The notes: generated from the letters alone by a model not told the origin. Counted from the stretch's first letter, positions 52,317 to 61,717 are shown. The stretch is 64,000 nt of DNA from Methylovirgula sp. 4M-Z18 (GCF_037890675.1 NZ_CP149574.1:372001-436000), one strand, 5' to 3'. Made by a program: numbers and translations.

Positions 52317-53051
52317 TTACTCCTTTCTGCCTTCTTTTATTGGCTGTGAGCGGCTCTCGAACAATTTGATCTGCTCGCCACGCCATTGCCGCCACCGGCG
52401 ACGAAGCTCGCCAGTCCGCAGACCGATGGGTTCATCGCACAGCTTTGCCGCGGCGATCCTGTCACAGCGGAAGTGCCGAAAATCTTGCCTCAGTTCGCAC
52501 CAGGCAATGAGCACCCGGCTGGTCTCCGCATAGCCCAGGAAGACTGGCCACACGATGCGGTGTGTGACCTCACCTGCTTCCGTTTGATAGCGCAGATCAA
52601 GTTTGCGTCCTTGACGTATCGCCTGACGAATGTCGGCGACGTCAATGATTTCGGCAGGCGCGCGCAAATTCGGCCTGATTCCCACGCTTGGCTCGGTAAT
52701 GAACGATAGCAAATTCTCAGGGACGGTTGATGCGATCTTGGCTATGGCGTCGCGCGCGGCATTGGCGATCAGAGTGTCCGAGTGGCCAGCAACCCATTGT
52801 GCCCCCAGAACGATCGCCTCGATCTCGTCCGGAGTGAGCATGAGAGGCGGCATGTCGAAGGTTGGATCGAGCAGGTAGCCAAAGCCTGCCTCGCCGGAGA
52901 TTGGTACCCTCTGGCCGATCAAATCGTTGATGTCGCGGTAAACGGTGCGCTTCGAGACCTCAAGCTCCTCGGCAATGGCGGCAGCGGTCGTTGGCCGGGT
53001 CTTTCGGCGCAGGATTTGAATGATTTGGAAAAGGCGGTCTGCTCGACGCAT
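52317..53051 (-). CDS. HTH/WYL-domain transcriptional regulator (YafY-like)
   Basis: A 244-residue DeoR/YafY-type regulator. The winged helix-turn-helix is at residues 1-60 (RADRLFQIIQILRRKTRPTT, then ELEVSKRTVYRDINDL), and the ligand-sensing WYL-like domain follows from about 130 (QGRKLDLRYQTEAGEVTHRI). It is divergent from a VOC gene at 53145 with a 93-base gap, a classic arrangement for a regulator and its target. I chose ATG 53049-53051, matching the usual MRRADRLFQ start. Confidence 0.88.
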   Translation of the reverse strand: MRRADRLFQIIQILRRKTRPTTAAAIAEELEVSKRTVYRDINDLIGQRVPISGEAGFGYLLDPTFDMPPLMLTPDEIEAIVLGAQWVAGHSDTLIANAARDAIAKIASTVPENLLSFITEPSVGIRPNLRAPAEIIDVADIRQAIRQGRKLDLRYQTEAGEVTHRIVWPVFLGYAETSRVLIAWCELRQDFRHFRCDRIAAAKLCDEPIGLRTGELRRRWRQWRGEQIKLFESRSQPIKEGRKE

Positions 53052-53144
53052 GCATGACGATTCATGCTGCCATAATGGTGGCAACAGGACTGTGTGACAA
53101 GCTCCGACATACAGCGGAATATCGCCGCTACAACGGAGACTTCA

Positions 53145-53543
53145 ATGAAATTCGCATCGACCCGGATTATCACCGCAGATATGAAGCAACTGGTTGGCTT
53201 CTATGAGATGGTCACAGGCGTAGGAGCTGAGTGGCTTGCGCCCGTTTTTGCCGAAATCGTCATGCCCGGCGCCGTGCTCGCGATTGGTTCGGCGGACACG
53301 GTTGCGCTGTGGAAAGAAGGCAGCGCCGAACCGTGCGCCAATCGCAGTCTTGTCTTGGAGTTCCAGGTTGACGATATCGAGACCGAATATGTCCGACTGA
53401 AAGATAAAGTGACCCTGGTCCATGATCTCAAGACAATGCCTTGGGGCAACAAGACCTTCCAGTTTCGCGACCCCGACGGCAACGCCATTTCGCTCTATAT
53501 GCCGATCACCGATGAGGCAAAGCAACGTTTCGCGTCGAGATAG
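53145..53543 (+). CDS. VOC-superfamily protein
   Basis: A 132-residue vicinal-oxygen-chelate protein: ITADMKQLVGFYEMVTGVGA at the start, SLVLEFQVDDIETEYVRLKD in the middle, and MPWGNKTFQFRDPDGNAISLY at the end. Related proteins include glyoxalases and antibiotic resistance proteins; the substrate is not known. GGAGA lies 6 bases before ATG 53145, favoured over a GTG-like upstream option. It is probably controlled by the divergent WYL regulator. Confidence 0.85.
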   Translation: MKFASTRIITADMKQLVGFYEMVTGVGAEWLAPVFAEIVMPGAVLAIGSADTVALWKEGSAEPCANRSLVLEFQVDDIETEYVRLKDKVTLVHDLKTMPWGNKTFQFRDPDGNAISLYMPITDEAKQRFASR

Positions 53544-53615
53544 AAAGGATCCCTATGGGTGTGGAATTCCCAACTTTCGGCGTAAGCGAACGGAGCCCTG
53601 AAAATGCTGAATATT

Positions 53616-53690
53616 CGTCATCGTCTTCCACTCGGCACCCATTTCAGTCAGCGTTTGCATGCGGCGCAGTTCGAGCGATGCCGGATAATC
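53616..53690 (-). pseudogene. Degraded copy of the slipin C-terminal segment
   Basis: The minus strand translates to YPASLELRRMQTLTEMGAE, against NPASLELRRMQMLTEVGAE in the slipin at 51207-52001; about 70 bases align at high identity. No other part of the slipin gene is present around it. It lies 1.6 kb upstream of the slipin start, between the VOC gene and the oxygenase gene. It is the remnant of a duplicate copy or a transposed fragment. Confidence 0.8.
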
Positions 53691-53806
53691 CTTCGGTGCG
53701 CGTTTCGATTTAGTTCTGGTCAATGACTTATTGTTGAATCTTGTCTGGCAATGACCAAACGTGGGGTCGGCTGAAGGAACCAGACAAAGGTACAGGCTCG
53801 CCTGCT

Positions 53807-54376
53807 TCATATACGCGTGTACATCACGTCGGAGCGCAGAACATATTTGCGTCCCTGTGTGACCTCGTCGCCGCGATGTTCGATCGGGTGATGAAAGATT
53901 AGCCCCATGCCCTTGCTCGGTGTGACGGTGAAGGCACCGAAATCGCGTGCGTCATGGAACGATGTGCCACCACCCTCGAAATCGTCATTCAGATAGATCA
54001 TGAAGGTGAAGAAGCTGCGTTCGCCGTTGTCGCGTTCATAATAGCCGTCAAGATGCCAATCGAACTTCTGACCCGGGTCGTAACGATAGAAGCGGAACCG
54101 CTCGTTCAAGCCGATGGGGCGCCATTTCTTTTTAACGCGCGGCGGTACGAGCGGTGCAATGCGTGCGTAAAGCGTTGCCGCCATGGCGTTGTCATCGATC
54201 ATGACGCGGTTGTTATTGCGCACGTCCTTCATCATGACCATGCCGGCCAAAGTGGTAACCGGTGCTTCCTCAAAATGCTGAGCTTCGCTCGAGCGAATAT
54301 AATCGTCGCACTCTTCGGAGTTCAGGAGATTCGATATGGTCCCTATATCACGCGCGAGCCAACGCATCCGCAACAT
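53807..54376 (-). CDS. 2-oxoglutarate/Fe(II)-dependent oxygenase-like protein
   Basis: A 189-residue double-stranded beta-helix protein of the prolyl 4-hydroxylase/PKHD kind. The iron triad is complete: His108 and Asp110 in FDWHLDGYY and His167 in HPIEHRGDE; a 2-oxoglutarate-binding basic residue is at Arg181 in YVLRSDVMYTR. It would hydroxylate an unknown substrate, perhaps a protein or small molecule, using molecular oxygen. It is read leftwards, with an AT-rich, featureless block upstream. Confidence 0.88.
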   Translation of the reverse strand: MLRMRWLARDIGTISNLLNSEECDDYIRSSEAQHFEEAPVTTLAGMVMMKDVRNNNRVMIDDNAMAATLYARIAPLVPPRVKKKWRPIGLNERFRFYRYDPGQKFDWHLDGYYERDNGERSFFTFMIYLNDDFEGGGTSFHDARDFGAFTVTPSKGMGLIFHHPIEHRGDEVTQGRKYVLRSDVMYTRI

Positions 54377-54889
54377 GTTGTACCCTTCAAATCATTTTAC
54401 AATCGCTCGCCCCTTGCCAGATTCGAGTCTTCTCTTCCGGCCTGCAGAGTCTAAAAGATCAGTTCAAAATTATGACGCGCAAATTTAATGCGCAATAGCA
54501 TAAGGAGAGCAGTGCGCGACTTCTTGAAGGGGCGAAGGTTTCTATGGGCTCGATTCTGCAGTGGATTGTTTGCAGTTTTTATGTTAGAACAAAACATGAA
54601 TATCGAAGAGGTCGTTTCATATGCATCTGGTGTCGCAAGCAGTCATTCTTGCTGCGCTAGGCGGGTAGGGGTTTCGCGGATGCACGGGTCTGAGCGCTTA
54701 AAAATTTTTTTGAAATCAAACTAATAGGGCGAATATGCTTTTAAATTCAAATGATTATAACATGATTTTGGGCCGTACGCGCCGTTCGGGAGGGGCCGAA
54801 GTGTCTCCGGGGCCGGGCGTAACTCCCGCTTGACTTGCGCCTATGCGACCTTCTACATAACGGACAACCCGTTCGGAAAATAGAACAGC
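54377..54889. other. AT-rich intergenic block ahead of metX
   Basis: This 513-base region is low in GC between 54420 and 54780 and holds only short open frames without ribosome sites or motifs; I see no gene in it. Its right end carries the likely metX promoter (54830-54858). I looked for a SAM-type riboswitch before metX: the distance from the promoter to the ATG is only about 30 bases, too short. Confidence 0.6.
54830..54858 (+). promoter_or_regulatory. Candidate sigma-70-type promoter of metX
   Basis: TTGACT (54830-54835), a 17-base spacer, and CTACAT (54853-54858), with the metX ATG at 54890. The -35 matches TTGACA in five of six positions; the -10 matches four of six. The implied leader is about 25 bases, which leaves no room for a SAM riboswitch. 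Confidence 0.45.
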
Positions 54890-56074
54890 ATGTCGTCGCT
54901 GCCAGAGTCCTCCATCACGCTTGCCCGCCGCGAGGCCGCGGCGCCGCAAAGCGCCACGGTCACGTTTCCGGTGGAGCGGCCCTTGGTGATGGATTCGGGC
55001 GCGTCACTCCGGCCCTTCACCATCGCCTATCAGACCTATGGCACGCTGAACGCGGCGAAATCCAATGCCGTGCTGGTCTGTCACGCGCTGACCGGCGATC
55101 AGCATGTCGCCAACGTGAATCCCGTGACCGGGCGCGACGGCTGGTGGGAGAATATGGTCGGAGCCGGCCGGCCGATCGACACCAACCGCTATTTCGTCAT
55201 CTGCTCCAATGTGCTCGGCGGCTGCATGGGTACGACGGGGCCGGCCTCGATCGATCCGGCGACCGGCAAGGCCTATGGGCTCAATTTGCCGGTCGTCACC
55301 ATCCGCGACATGGTGCGGGCGCAGGCGATGCTGATCGACCACCTGGGCATCGAGACGCTGTTCTGCGTCGCCGGCGGCTCTATGGGCGGCATGCAGGTGC
55401 TGCAATGGGCGGCAAGCTACCCGAACCGCGTCTTTTCTGCCCTGCCGATCGCCACTGCGGCGCGCCATTCCTCGCAAAACATCGCCTTTCACGAGGTTGG
55501 CCGCCAAGCGGTGATGGCCGATCCCGACTGGCGTGGCGGGCGCTATCTCGATGACGGCATCCAGCCGCAAAAAGGCCTGTCGGTGGCGCGCATGGCCGCG
55601 CATATCACCTATATGTCGGACGAGGCGCTGCATCGCAAATTCGGCCGCAAATTGCAGGATCGGTCGGCGCCGACCTTTTCCTTCGATGCCGATTTCCAGA
55701 TCGAATCCTATTTGCGCTACCAGGGGCAGAGTTTCGTCGAACGGTTCGACGCGAATTCCTATCTCTATGTGACACGGGCGATGGATTATTTCGATTTGGC
55801 GGCGGATTACGGCGGCTCGCTGGCGCAGGCCTTCCGCGGCTCGAAGACGCGGTTTTGCGTCGTCTCCTTCACGTCGGACTGGCTGTTTCCGACCTCGGAT
55901 TCGCGTGCCATCGTCCATGCGCTCAATGCGGGTGGCGCGTCCGTGTCCTTCGTCGAGATCGAAACCGACAAGGGTCACGACGCCTTCCTGCTCGACGTGC
56001 CCGAGATGATGGCGACGGTCGGCGGCTTTCTTAATGCGGCCGCACGGGCCCGCGGTATTGGAGACGTGCGATGA
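54890..56074 (+). CDS. metX: Homoserine O-acetyltransferase
   Basis: A 394-residue alpha/beta-hydrolase acyltransferase. The nucleophile is in GGSMGGMQ (Ser near 163) with [11 protein letters not shown] near 64, the acid in [10 protein letters not shown] and the catalytic His in [10 protein letters not shown] near 363. It acetylates (or succinylates) homoserine as the first committed step of methionine synthesis; acetyl or succinyl preference is not decided here. metW overlaps its 3' end, the usual metXW pair. A Cys/Met PLP enzyme is encoded at 35328-36470. Confidence 0.93.
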   Translation: MSSLPESSITLARREAAAPQSATVTFPVERPLVMDSGASLRPFTIAYQTYGTLNAAKSNAVLVCHALTGDQHVANVNPVTGRDGWWENMVGAGRPIDTNRYFVICSNVLGGCMGTTGPASIDPATGKAYGLNLPVVTIRDMVRAQAMLIDHLGIETLFCVAGGSMGGMQVLQWAASYPNRVFSALPIATAARHSSQNIAFHEVGRQAVMADPDWRGGRYLDDGIQPQKGLSVARMAAHITYMSDEALHRKFGRKLQDRSAPTFSFDADFQIESYLRYQGQSFVERFDANSYLYVTRAMDYFDLAADYGGSLAQAFRGSKTRFCVVSFTSDWLFPTSDSRAIVHALNAGGASVSFVEIETDKGHDAFLLDVPEMMATVGGFLNAAARARGIGDVR

Positions 56075-56739
56075 CGGTTCTCGACGCCTCGCGCATTGCG
56101 GTTCATGAACAGGCACGTGGCATCACGCGTGTCGATTTCCTGCTCGTGGCCGATATGGTCGAGCGCGGCGCGCGCGTGCTCGATGTCGGCTGCGACGACG
56201 GCTCGCTGTTGCAATTGCTCGGCGACACGCGCGGCGTCGACGGACGCGGCATCGAATTGTCGCAAAAGGGCGTGAACGCCTGTGTTGCCAAGGGCCTCTC
56301 GGTCATTCAGGGCGACGCGGACACCGATCTCGACGCCTATCCCGACGACGCGTTCGATTATGTCATTCTCTCGCAGACGCTTCAGGCCACGCGCAATCCC
56401 AAGAAGGCGGTCGAGAACATGCTGCGCATCGGCCAGCGGGTGATCGTGTCGTTCCCGAATTTCGGCCATTGGCGCATCCGTACGCAATTGCTGTTCAAGG
56501 GCCGCATGCCGGTCACGAAGAATCTCTCCTACACCTGGTACGACACGCCGAATATCCACTTCTGCACGATCAATGATTTTCGTGAATTGGCGACGGCGGT
56601 CGGCGCGAAGGTCGAGCGGGCGATGGCGCTCGACCGGTTCGGCAAGAAGATGCAGGTGAATGCGCCCTGGTGGGCGTGGAATCTCTTCGGCGAGCAGGCG
56701 GTCTTTGTGCTACGGCGCGGCACGAATTTTCAGGGGTGA
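56071..56739 (+). CDS. metW: Methionine biosynthesis protein MetW
   Basis: A 222-residue SAM-methyltransferase-fold protein, with the motif I loop [15 protein letters not shown] (near 34-48) and [15 protein letters not shown] at motif II. MetW is needed together with MetX for homoserine acylation in proteobacteria that have this gene pair; it may stabilise MetX rather than methylate. It starts with an ATGA overlap with metX, so translation is coupled. Confidence 0.93.
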   Translation: MTVLDASRIAVHEQARGITRVDFLLVADMVERGARVLDVGCDDGSLLQLLGDTRGVDGRGIELSQKGVNACVAKGLSVIQGDADTDLDAYPDDAFDYVILSQTLQATRNPKKAVENMLRIGQRVIVSFPNFGHWRIRTQLLFKGRMPVTKNLSYTWYDTPNIHFCTINDFRELATAVGAKVERAMALDRFGKKMQVNAPWWAWNLFGEQAVFVLRRGTNFQG

Positions 56740-56750
56740 GGCGATTTAGC

Positions 56751-56775
56751 CCTTCTCCCGTTTACGGGGAGAAGG
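56751..56775. repeat. CCTTCTCCCG palindrome
   Basis: CCTTCTCCCG-TTTA-CGGGGAGAAGG, a 10-bp stem with one bulge, between the convergent metW and glucokinase genes. It is another isolated unit of the GGGAGAAGG repeat family and a candidate transcription end for both genes. Confidence 0.7.
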
Positions 56776-56778
56776 AAT

Positions 56779-57777
56779 CTACACCCACCCCCGCGCGGCG
56801 TAATCGAGCGCGTATTTCTCCGGCGCTGCGGCGATGGCCGCCATGCCGGCGAGCACCGCGTCCGGCTCGAGCAGCAGGCGCACGGCAATGCTTTTCGGCA
56901 AGCGGTCGACCGGTGCCTTGCGTTCGAATGCGGTGCGGAAGGCCGCCACGTCGAGAAATTCCACCATATGCGGCAAAACGCCGCCCGCCAGCGTCACACC
57001 GCCCTTGGCGATGAAGGTGATCGCCATGTCGCCGGCAAAGCGCGCGATCAGCCGCCAGAAGATCGCGCAGGTCTTGGCGGCTTCCGAGCCGCGGTCGGCC
57101 AGCGCCTGGGACACGACGGCGGGGCCGTCGACCTCCGGGCGCGGCTCGCCTTTCGATGCGATCCGCGCGCGATGCAGGCGCGCAAGACCCGAGCCCGACA
57201 TCAGGCTTTCGGTGGTGACGCGGCCAAGGACCGGCTCCACATGCGGCCAGAAGACTTCCTCATCCGCATTGGCGGGGCCAAAATCGATATGGCACGCCTC
57301 GCTCGAGACGGGGACGAAGAGCCCGTCCACGTCGAGCAGCGCGCCGATGCCAAGACCGGTGCCGGGGCCGAGAATGAGCCGCGCGCCATGGGCGGGCGGC
57401 ACCGCGCCGATCGGCAGGGTCCATTCCGGCTGGATCGCCGGCAAGGCCAGTGCCTGCGCCTCGAAATCGTTGAGCAGCAGGCCCTGGTCAAGCTTGAGCG
57501 CGGCGGCAATGTCTGCCCCCTGCATCAGCCAGGGCGCATTGGTGAGCTTCAGGCTGCGCTCGACCACCGGCCCCGCGCCGCAGGCGATAACGCTGCGCGG
57601 CCGCGCCGGGAGCTGGGGCAGGCCCGCTTCGATGGCTTCCGCAAGGCCCGGATAATCGGCGGTATGGAGCCGGATGGGCTTGGTGAGTGGCTTACCGGGC
57701 TCGATCGCCATGGAGAGGCGCACATTGGTGCCGCCGATATCGCAGAGCAGGACAGGGGAGGGGAAGGAGGCGGCCAT
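56779..57777 (-). CDS. glk: Glucokinase
   Basis: A 332-residue bacterial glucokinase of the PF02685 type. The phosphate-binding site VLLCDIGGTNVRLSM comes at residues 10-23, LILGPGTGLGIGALLD near 133-148 and GGVTLAGGVLPHM near 250-260. It phosphorylates glucose with ATP. I start at ATG 57775-57777, from which the catalytic strand begins after a short leader. Its upstream region is shared with the BrkB-like gene. Confidence 0.9.
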   Translation of the reverse strand: MAASFPSPVLLCDIGGTNVRLSMAIEPGKPLTKPIRLHTADYPGLAEAIEAGLPQLPARPRSVIACGAGPVVERSLKLTNAPWLMQGADIAAALKLDQGLLLNDFEAQALALPAIQPEWTLPIGAVPPAHGARLILGPGTGLGIGALLDVDGLFVPVSSEACHIDFGPANADEEVFWPHVEPVLGRVTTESLMSGSGLARLHRARIASKGEPRPEVDGPAVVSQALADRGSEAAKTCAIFWRLIARFAGDMAITFIAKGGVTLAGGVLPHMVEFLDVAAFRTAFERKAPVDRLPKSIAVRLLLEPDAVLAGMAAIAAAPEKYALDYAARGWV

Positions 57778-57860
57778 GAATGTCATCGGCAAGAGGAATC
57801 TGCCCCCTTTTTCAGCGTGCCGCCGCAGCGATGTCAACATCCTGGCGTAGGGACGGGCCG

Positions 57861-58832
57861 ATGCTGCGGCTCTTTAACCGCTGGACCGTTCCGCTCAAAT
57901 CCGGCACTTTTCGCTCGATGATTTTATCCCGACGACGCTTCAAGGACGATTTCCGCCCCATGCCGATGCGCCGCATTTTGACCCTGACCCTGGATTCTTG
58001 GTGGTGTTTCCTAGCGGATGACGGCTGGGCTTTCGCCAGCTACGTCGCGATGTCGGCCCTGATTTCGCTGTTTCCGTTCCTGATTTTCATCACGGCGCTG
58101 GCCGGCTTTTTCGGCTCGAAGGAACTCGCCGACGAGGTCGCAACTCTGCTGCTCCAGGCCTGGCCGAAACAGGCTGCGGCGCCGATCGCCGCCGAAATCC
58201 ATTCGGTGCTCACCGGCAACCGGCGCGATCTTCTGACTTTCGGTGTCGTCCTGTCGGTCTGGTTTTCCTCGAACGGGATCGAGGCGATGCGCGTTGCGAT
58301 GAATCGCGCCTACGACGTGAAGGAAATGCGGCCCTGGTGGCTCCTGCGCCTCGAATCCATGGCCTTCGTGCTGATCGGCGCCGTGGCGCTGCTGGCACTC
58401 GCCTTTCTTGTCGTGCTCGGGCCGTTGATCTGGCGTGTGCTACTGCATTATTTCCCGCAACTGTCGATGTATTGGCATCTCTTTACGCTGCTGCGCTTTG
58501 CCGTGACCGGCGGGGTGACCGTGGTGGCACTTGCGATCTCTCATATGTGGCTGCCGGCTGGACGGCGGACATTTGCCCAGATCTGGCCGGGCGTTGCCGT
58601 CACCTTGACGGGCATGCTGATATGCGCCGTAGGGTTCGGCAATTATCTGGCACGCTTCTCACGCAATTACGTGACGACCTACGCGGGGCTCGCCTCGGTG
58701 ATGATTGCCATCGGCTTTCTATACCTAATCGCAGCGATCTTCATTTACGGCGGCGAGTTGAACGCTGTGATCATCCGCGCTGCGGATGATCGACAAGACG
58801 GCGCACAAAAGCACATCGACGAACAGCCTTAG
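57861..58832 (+). CDS. YihY/BrkB-family membrane protein
   Basis: A 323-residue inner-membrane protein with about six hydrophobic helices (ASYVAMSALISLFPFLIFITAL first, GELNAVIIRA at the end), the pattern of the YihY/virulence factor BrkB family. Function is uncertain; it was once annotated as RNase BN, which is not supported. I chose ATG 57861, which follows AGGGACGGG; a shorter start at 57918 is possible. Its stop overlaps the convergent ccr gene by 4 bases. Confidence 0.85.
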   Translation: MLRLFNRWTVPLKSGTFRSMILSRRRFKDDFRPMPMRRILTLTLDSWWCFLADDGWAFASYVAMSALISLFPFLIFITALAGFFGSKELADEVATLLLQAWPKQAAAPIAAEIHSVLTGNRRDLLTFGVVLSVWFSSNGIEAMRVAMNRAYDVKEMRPWWLLRLESMAFVLIGAVALLALAFLVVLGPLIWRVLLHYFPQLSMYWHLFTLLRFAVTGGVTVVALAISHMWLPAGRRTFAQIWPGVAVTLTGMLICAVGFGNYLARFSRNYVTTYAGLASVMIAIGFLYLIAAIFIYGGELNAVIIRAADDRQDGAQKHIDEQP

Positions 58833-60124
58833 CCAGTAACGGCGGTGGCCTCGTGGCTTGCCTCGATCACGTCGTCCAGCGTCTTCAGCCCCGGCCGCGA
58901 CGCATTCACCAGCACCGCCATGTTGCCCGGCGCGTGCAGGTTCTTCCACATCTTGGTATGGGCCGCCGGAATCTGTGCCCAGGTGAAGACTTCCGACATG
59001 CAGGGGTCGACGCGGCGGTCGAGGACGAATTTGTTGGCCGCCGCCGCCTGTTTCAGATGGGCGAAATGCGAGCCCTGAATGCGCTTTTGCCGCATCCATA
59101 CATAGCGCGCGTCGAAGGTGAGGTTGAAGCCGGTCGTGCCGGCGCAGAATACCACCATGCCGCCGCGCTTCACCACCAGGCACGAGACCGGAAAGGTCTG
59201 CTCGCCCGGGTGTTCGAACACGGTGTCGACATCCTTCTTGCCGGTAATGTCCCAGATCGCCTTGCCGAATTTGCGCGCTTCCTTGGTCCATTCGTTATAT
59301 TCGGCGCTGTTGACCTTGGGCATCTGGCCCCAGCATTTGAAATCCTTGCGGTTGATCACGCCCTTGGCGCCGAGCGAGAGCACATAGTCGCGCTTCGACT
59401 CGTCCGAGATGATGCCGATCGCATTGGCGCCCGCCGCCGCGCAAAGCTGCACGCCGAACACGCCCAGCCCGCCCGAGGCGCCCCAGACCAGCACATTGTC
59501 GCCCGGCTTCAGGCGGTGCGGCTCGTGGCCGAACAGCATGCGATAGGCGGTGGCAAGGGTGAGCGTGTAGCTCGCGCTTTCCTCCCAGGAGAGATGTTTC
59601 GGGCGCTCCATCAACTGGCGGTCCTGCACCCGGCAGAATTGGGCAAAGGATCCGTCCGGCGTTTCATAGCCCCAGATGCGCTGGCTGGCCGAGAACATCG
59701 GGTCGCCGCCGTTGCATTCCTCGTCGTCGCCGTCGTCCTGGTTGCAATGGACGACGACCTCGTCGCCAACCTTCCAGCGCTTTACCTTGGAGCCGACCGC
59801 CCAGACGACACCGGCGGCATCCGAGCCGGCGATATGATAGGGCTGCCTATGCACATCCAGCACCGAAATCGGCTGGCCGAGCGCCGCCCAAACGCCATTG
59901 TAATTGACACCCGCCGCCATCACGAGAACCAGAACGTCGTGGCTGTCGAGCTCCCAGGTCGGCACCACTTCGATCTGCATGGATTCTTCCGGCGGCCCGT
60001 GCCGCTCTTTGCGGATGGCCCAGGCATACATCTGTTTCGGCACATGGCCGAGCGGTGGAATCTCGCCGATTTCATACAGATCCTTGAGCTCTGAGGCGGT
60101 CTGCCCGGCAGTTACATCCGACAT
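58829..60124 (-). CDS. ccr: Crotonyl-CoA carboxylase/reductase
   Basis: A 431-residue MDR-family enzyme. The CO2-pocket residues of characterised enzymes correspond to Asn76 (VNYNGVWA), Glu154 (IWGYET) and His353 (IQGSHFAH), and the NADPH fold is LVWGASGGLGVFGVQ (212-226). It reductively carboxylates crotonyl-CoA to (2S)-ethylmalonyl-CoA, the key step of the ethylmalonyl-CoA pathway for acetyl-CoA assimilation when isocitrate lyase is absent. GGGAGAGACGA precedes the ATG. The pathway gene mcd lies at 30879-32537. Confidence 0.95.
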   Translation of the reverse strand: MSDVTAGQTASELKDLYEIGEIPPLGHVPKQMYAWAIRKERHGPPEESMQIEVVPTWELDSHDVLVLVMAAGVNYNGVWAALGQPISVLDVHRQPYHIAGSDAAGVVWAVGSKVKRWKVGDEVVVHCNQDDGDDEECNGGDPMFSASQRIWGYETPDGSFAQFCRVQDRQLMERPKHLSWEESASYTLTLATAYRMLFGHEPHRLKPGDNVLVWGASGGLGVFGVQLCAAAGANAIGIISDESKRDYVLSLGAKGVINRKDFKCWGQMPKVNSAEYNEWTKEARKFGKAIWDITGKKDVDTVFEHPGEQTFPVSCLVVKRGGMVVFCAGTTGFNLTFDARYVWMRQKRIQGSHFAHLKQAAAANKFVLDRRVDPCMSEVFTWAQIPAAHTKMWKNLHAPGNMAVLVNASRPGLKTLDDVIEASHEATAVTG

Positions 60125-60364
60125 TCGTCTCTCCCTTTGCGCCGATGGCGGCTGGCGCTGGCAAATGGCTTTTGCCGTCTTGTGTGCAACGCAACATGGT
60201 CAGATTAGGACGGTTTTTGCAACCGCGCATCAGGAAATTTGGCGAAGGCTGCGGCTTAACCGGGCATTAAAGCTGAATCGCTCTTAACCATGGCAGGTAA
60301 CCAGCGGCTAACTCCTGTGGCGGAAGGTCTGCGCCGAAAGCCCCGAATGGGGCGGGGAGTTGGC

Positions 60365-61195
60365 ATGAGTTTCGTGGCGCTGAGGCGGAACGGGGTCGCT
60401 GAGGCTGGGCAAAATGCGCCCGCCAAACGCCGCGCGTTCCGTAAATTGACGGTTTGGAGCGCCGGGACGCTGGTTTTTGCGGTGTTTGCCGCGGGGTGTA
60501 TTGACCGGTTGAGCGCGCCCCCGGCGGTTCTGCCTGCGGCGACGTCCGCTGCCGACGCCGAGGATAATTGGGTTCCGGCCGACGAGCCGGTTCGTCAATT
60601 CGGGTTCGAGGCGGACCCGGCCGCGGCCTATGACGTGCGGCTCAACACCGCGAGCGGCGGCCGGATGGACACATTGTCGCTGGGGCGGTTCGGGGCGGCG
60701 GACGGCTATTCGCGCCTGACCGTCTATCGGCCCGGGGACGAGGCGCTGCCAACCTCCAGCCTGTTTGTCGACATGGCCCGCCGCGCCTCGGATGCCGGGT
60801 TCGCGGTGCTGCGCGATGCGGTCCCCTTCGCGTTTCAGACCCGTTTCGGCGCCTTCGAAGCGGCCGAGATCATGGTTTCGGATGGTAAGGTTAACACTTC
60901 CTGTCTCGGTTTCCGTCGCGCCGCAGTCGGCGAGCCGGTGCTGATCGACGGTTTCACCTGCGGCGACCAGACTCCGGACGCGGCGCGGACCGCGTGTTTG
61001 ATCGACGGGCTCCGGCTCGCATCCGCCGACGAAGACCCCACTTTGCAGGCGTTTTTTGCACCCTCCACCCAGCAGCCGACGCTTTGCCCGACCGATCCGC
61101 CCGCCGTCGCGGAGGCGCCGTCGGCCCAGACCGAGCCGGCTCCGTTGCCGCCCGAACGCCGCGCGGGAAGGTGGCGGCATCGGGTCGTCCGGTAA
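60365..61195 (+). CDS. Conserved hypothetical envelope protein
   Basis: A 276-residue protein with one N-terminal membrane segment or lipobox-like leader (about 32-46, SAGTLVFAVFAAGC). The central part carries a beta-rich domain: DTLSLGRFGAADGYSRLTVYR, TSSLFVDMARRASDAGFAVLRD, and cysteines near 183, 202 and 217. The tail is Pro/Ala-rich. I know this type only as an unannotated Hyphomicrobiales protein. GGGGAG lies 6 bases before ATG 60365; an earlier ATG adds 25 residues with no support. Confidence 0.7.
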   Translation: MSFVALRRNGVAEAGQNAPAKRRAFRKLTVWSAGTLVFAVFAAGCIDRLSAPPAVLPAATSAADAEDNWVPADEPVRQFGFEADPAAAYDVRLNTASGGRMDTLSLGRFGAADGYSRLTVYRPGDEALPTSSLFVDMARRASDAGFAVLRDAVPFAFQTRFGAFEAAEIMVSDGKVNTSCLGFRRAAVGEPVLIDGFTCGDQTPDAARTACLIDGLRLASADEDPTLQAFFAPSTQQPTLCPTDPPAVAEAPSAQTEPAPLPPERRAGRWRHRVVR

Positions 61196-61291
61196 ATTAA
61201 CATTTAGCTATGTGGCTTTTTAGCGCTAGTTTGCTTCCCGATTCGCACTAGAATGAATGCCAGTAACAGTACCGGCAAAGGAGCCAGAGCA

Positions 61292-61609
61292 ATGCGCCAT
61301 TCGACGATCGTGACCCTCGCGCTGGCCACCGGTCTCGCGTTGACGCTTCACGCAAACGCCGCCACGCTGAAGAAGCACGTGGTGCATCACCATCGCCAGG
61401 CCGCGCCGGCCACTAAGATTGAAGAGGACGGCACGATCCTGCGGCCGAGCAATGTGGTCTCGCCCGATAGCCTGCCGTCCTACACAATCAATTCGAAAGA
61501 TGGCGTCAACGACGGCATCAAGTCCTTCGACAACAATGGGCGGTCCGATCACAACCTGCCGACACCGCTGAACAATCCGGGCGAGCCGCGGCCGCTGTTC
61601 ACGTTCTAA
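61292..61609 (+). CDS. Small exported hypothetical protein
   Basis: A 105-residue protein with a signal peptide (residues 1-23, cleavage near ANA-AT). The mature part starts with a His/Lys-rich stretch (LKKHVVHHHRQAAP) that could bind metal, followed by a Asp/Asn/Pro-rich region. No family is recognised. GGAGCCAGAGCA precedes ATG 61292. A strong terminator follows its stop by 37 bases, consistent with a monocistronic transcript. Confidence 0.75.
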   Translation: MRHSTIVTLALATGLALTLHANAATLKKHVVHHHRQAAPATKIEEDGTILRPSNVVSPDSLPSYTINSKDGVNDGIKSFDNNGRSDHNLPTPLNNPGEPRPLFTF

Positions 61610-61645
61610 TCGGACCTTGAACGGATCGTGGCCTTCCAGGTCGCC

Positions 61646-61676
61646 AACAAACCGGGCCTGCCCGGTTTGTTTTTTA
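61646..61676 (+). terminator. Rho-independent terminator of the small exported protein gene
   Basis: AACAAACCGGG (61646-61656) pairs with CCCGGTTTGTT (61661-61671) around CCTG, followed by a run of T. This is the best intrinsic terminator in the window. It points rightwards and separates the gene at 61292 from the convergent leuB. Confidence 0.9.
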
Positions 61677-61717
61677 TAGGGCGATGCGAATGCGGCCTCG
61701 AAGGCCGCGCTCCGTTC

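Noticed and set aside
54488-54724. A 78-codon open frame upstream of metX
   Set aside because: No ribosome site or family signature; it lies in AT-rich DNA where short open frames are expected by chance.
54377-54889. A SAM-II type riboswitch ahead of metX
   Set aside because: No SAM-II core was found, and the best promoter leaves a leader of only about 25 bases.
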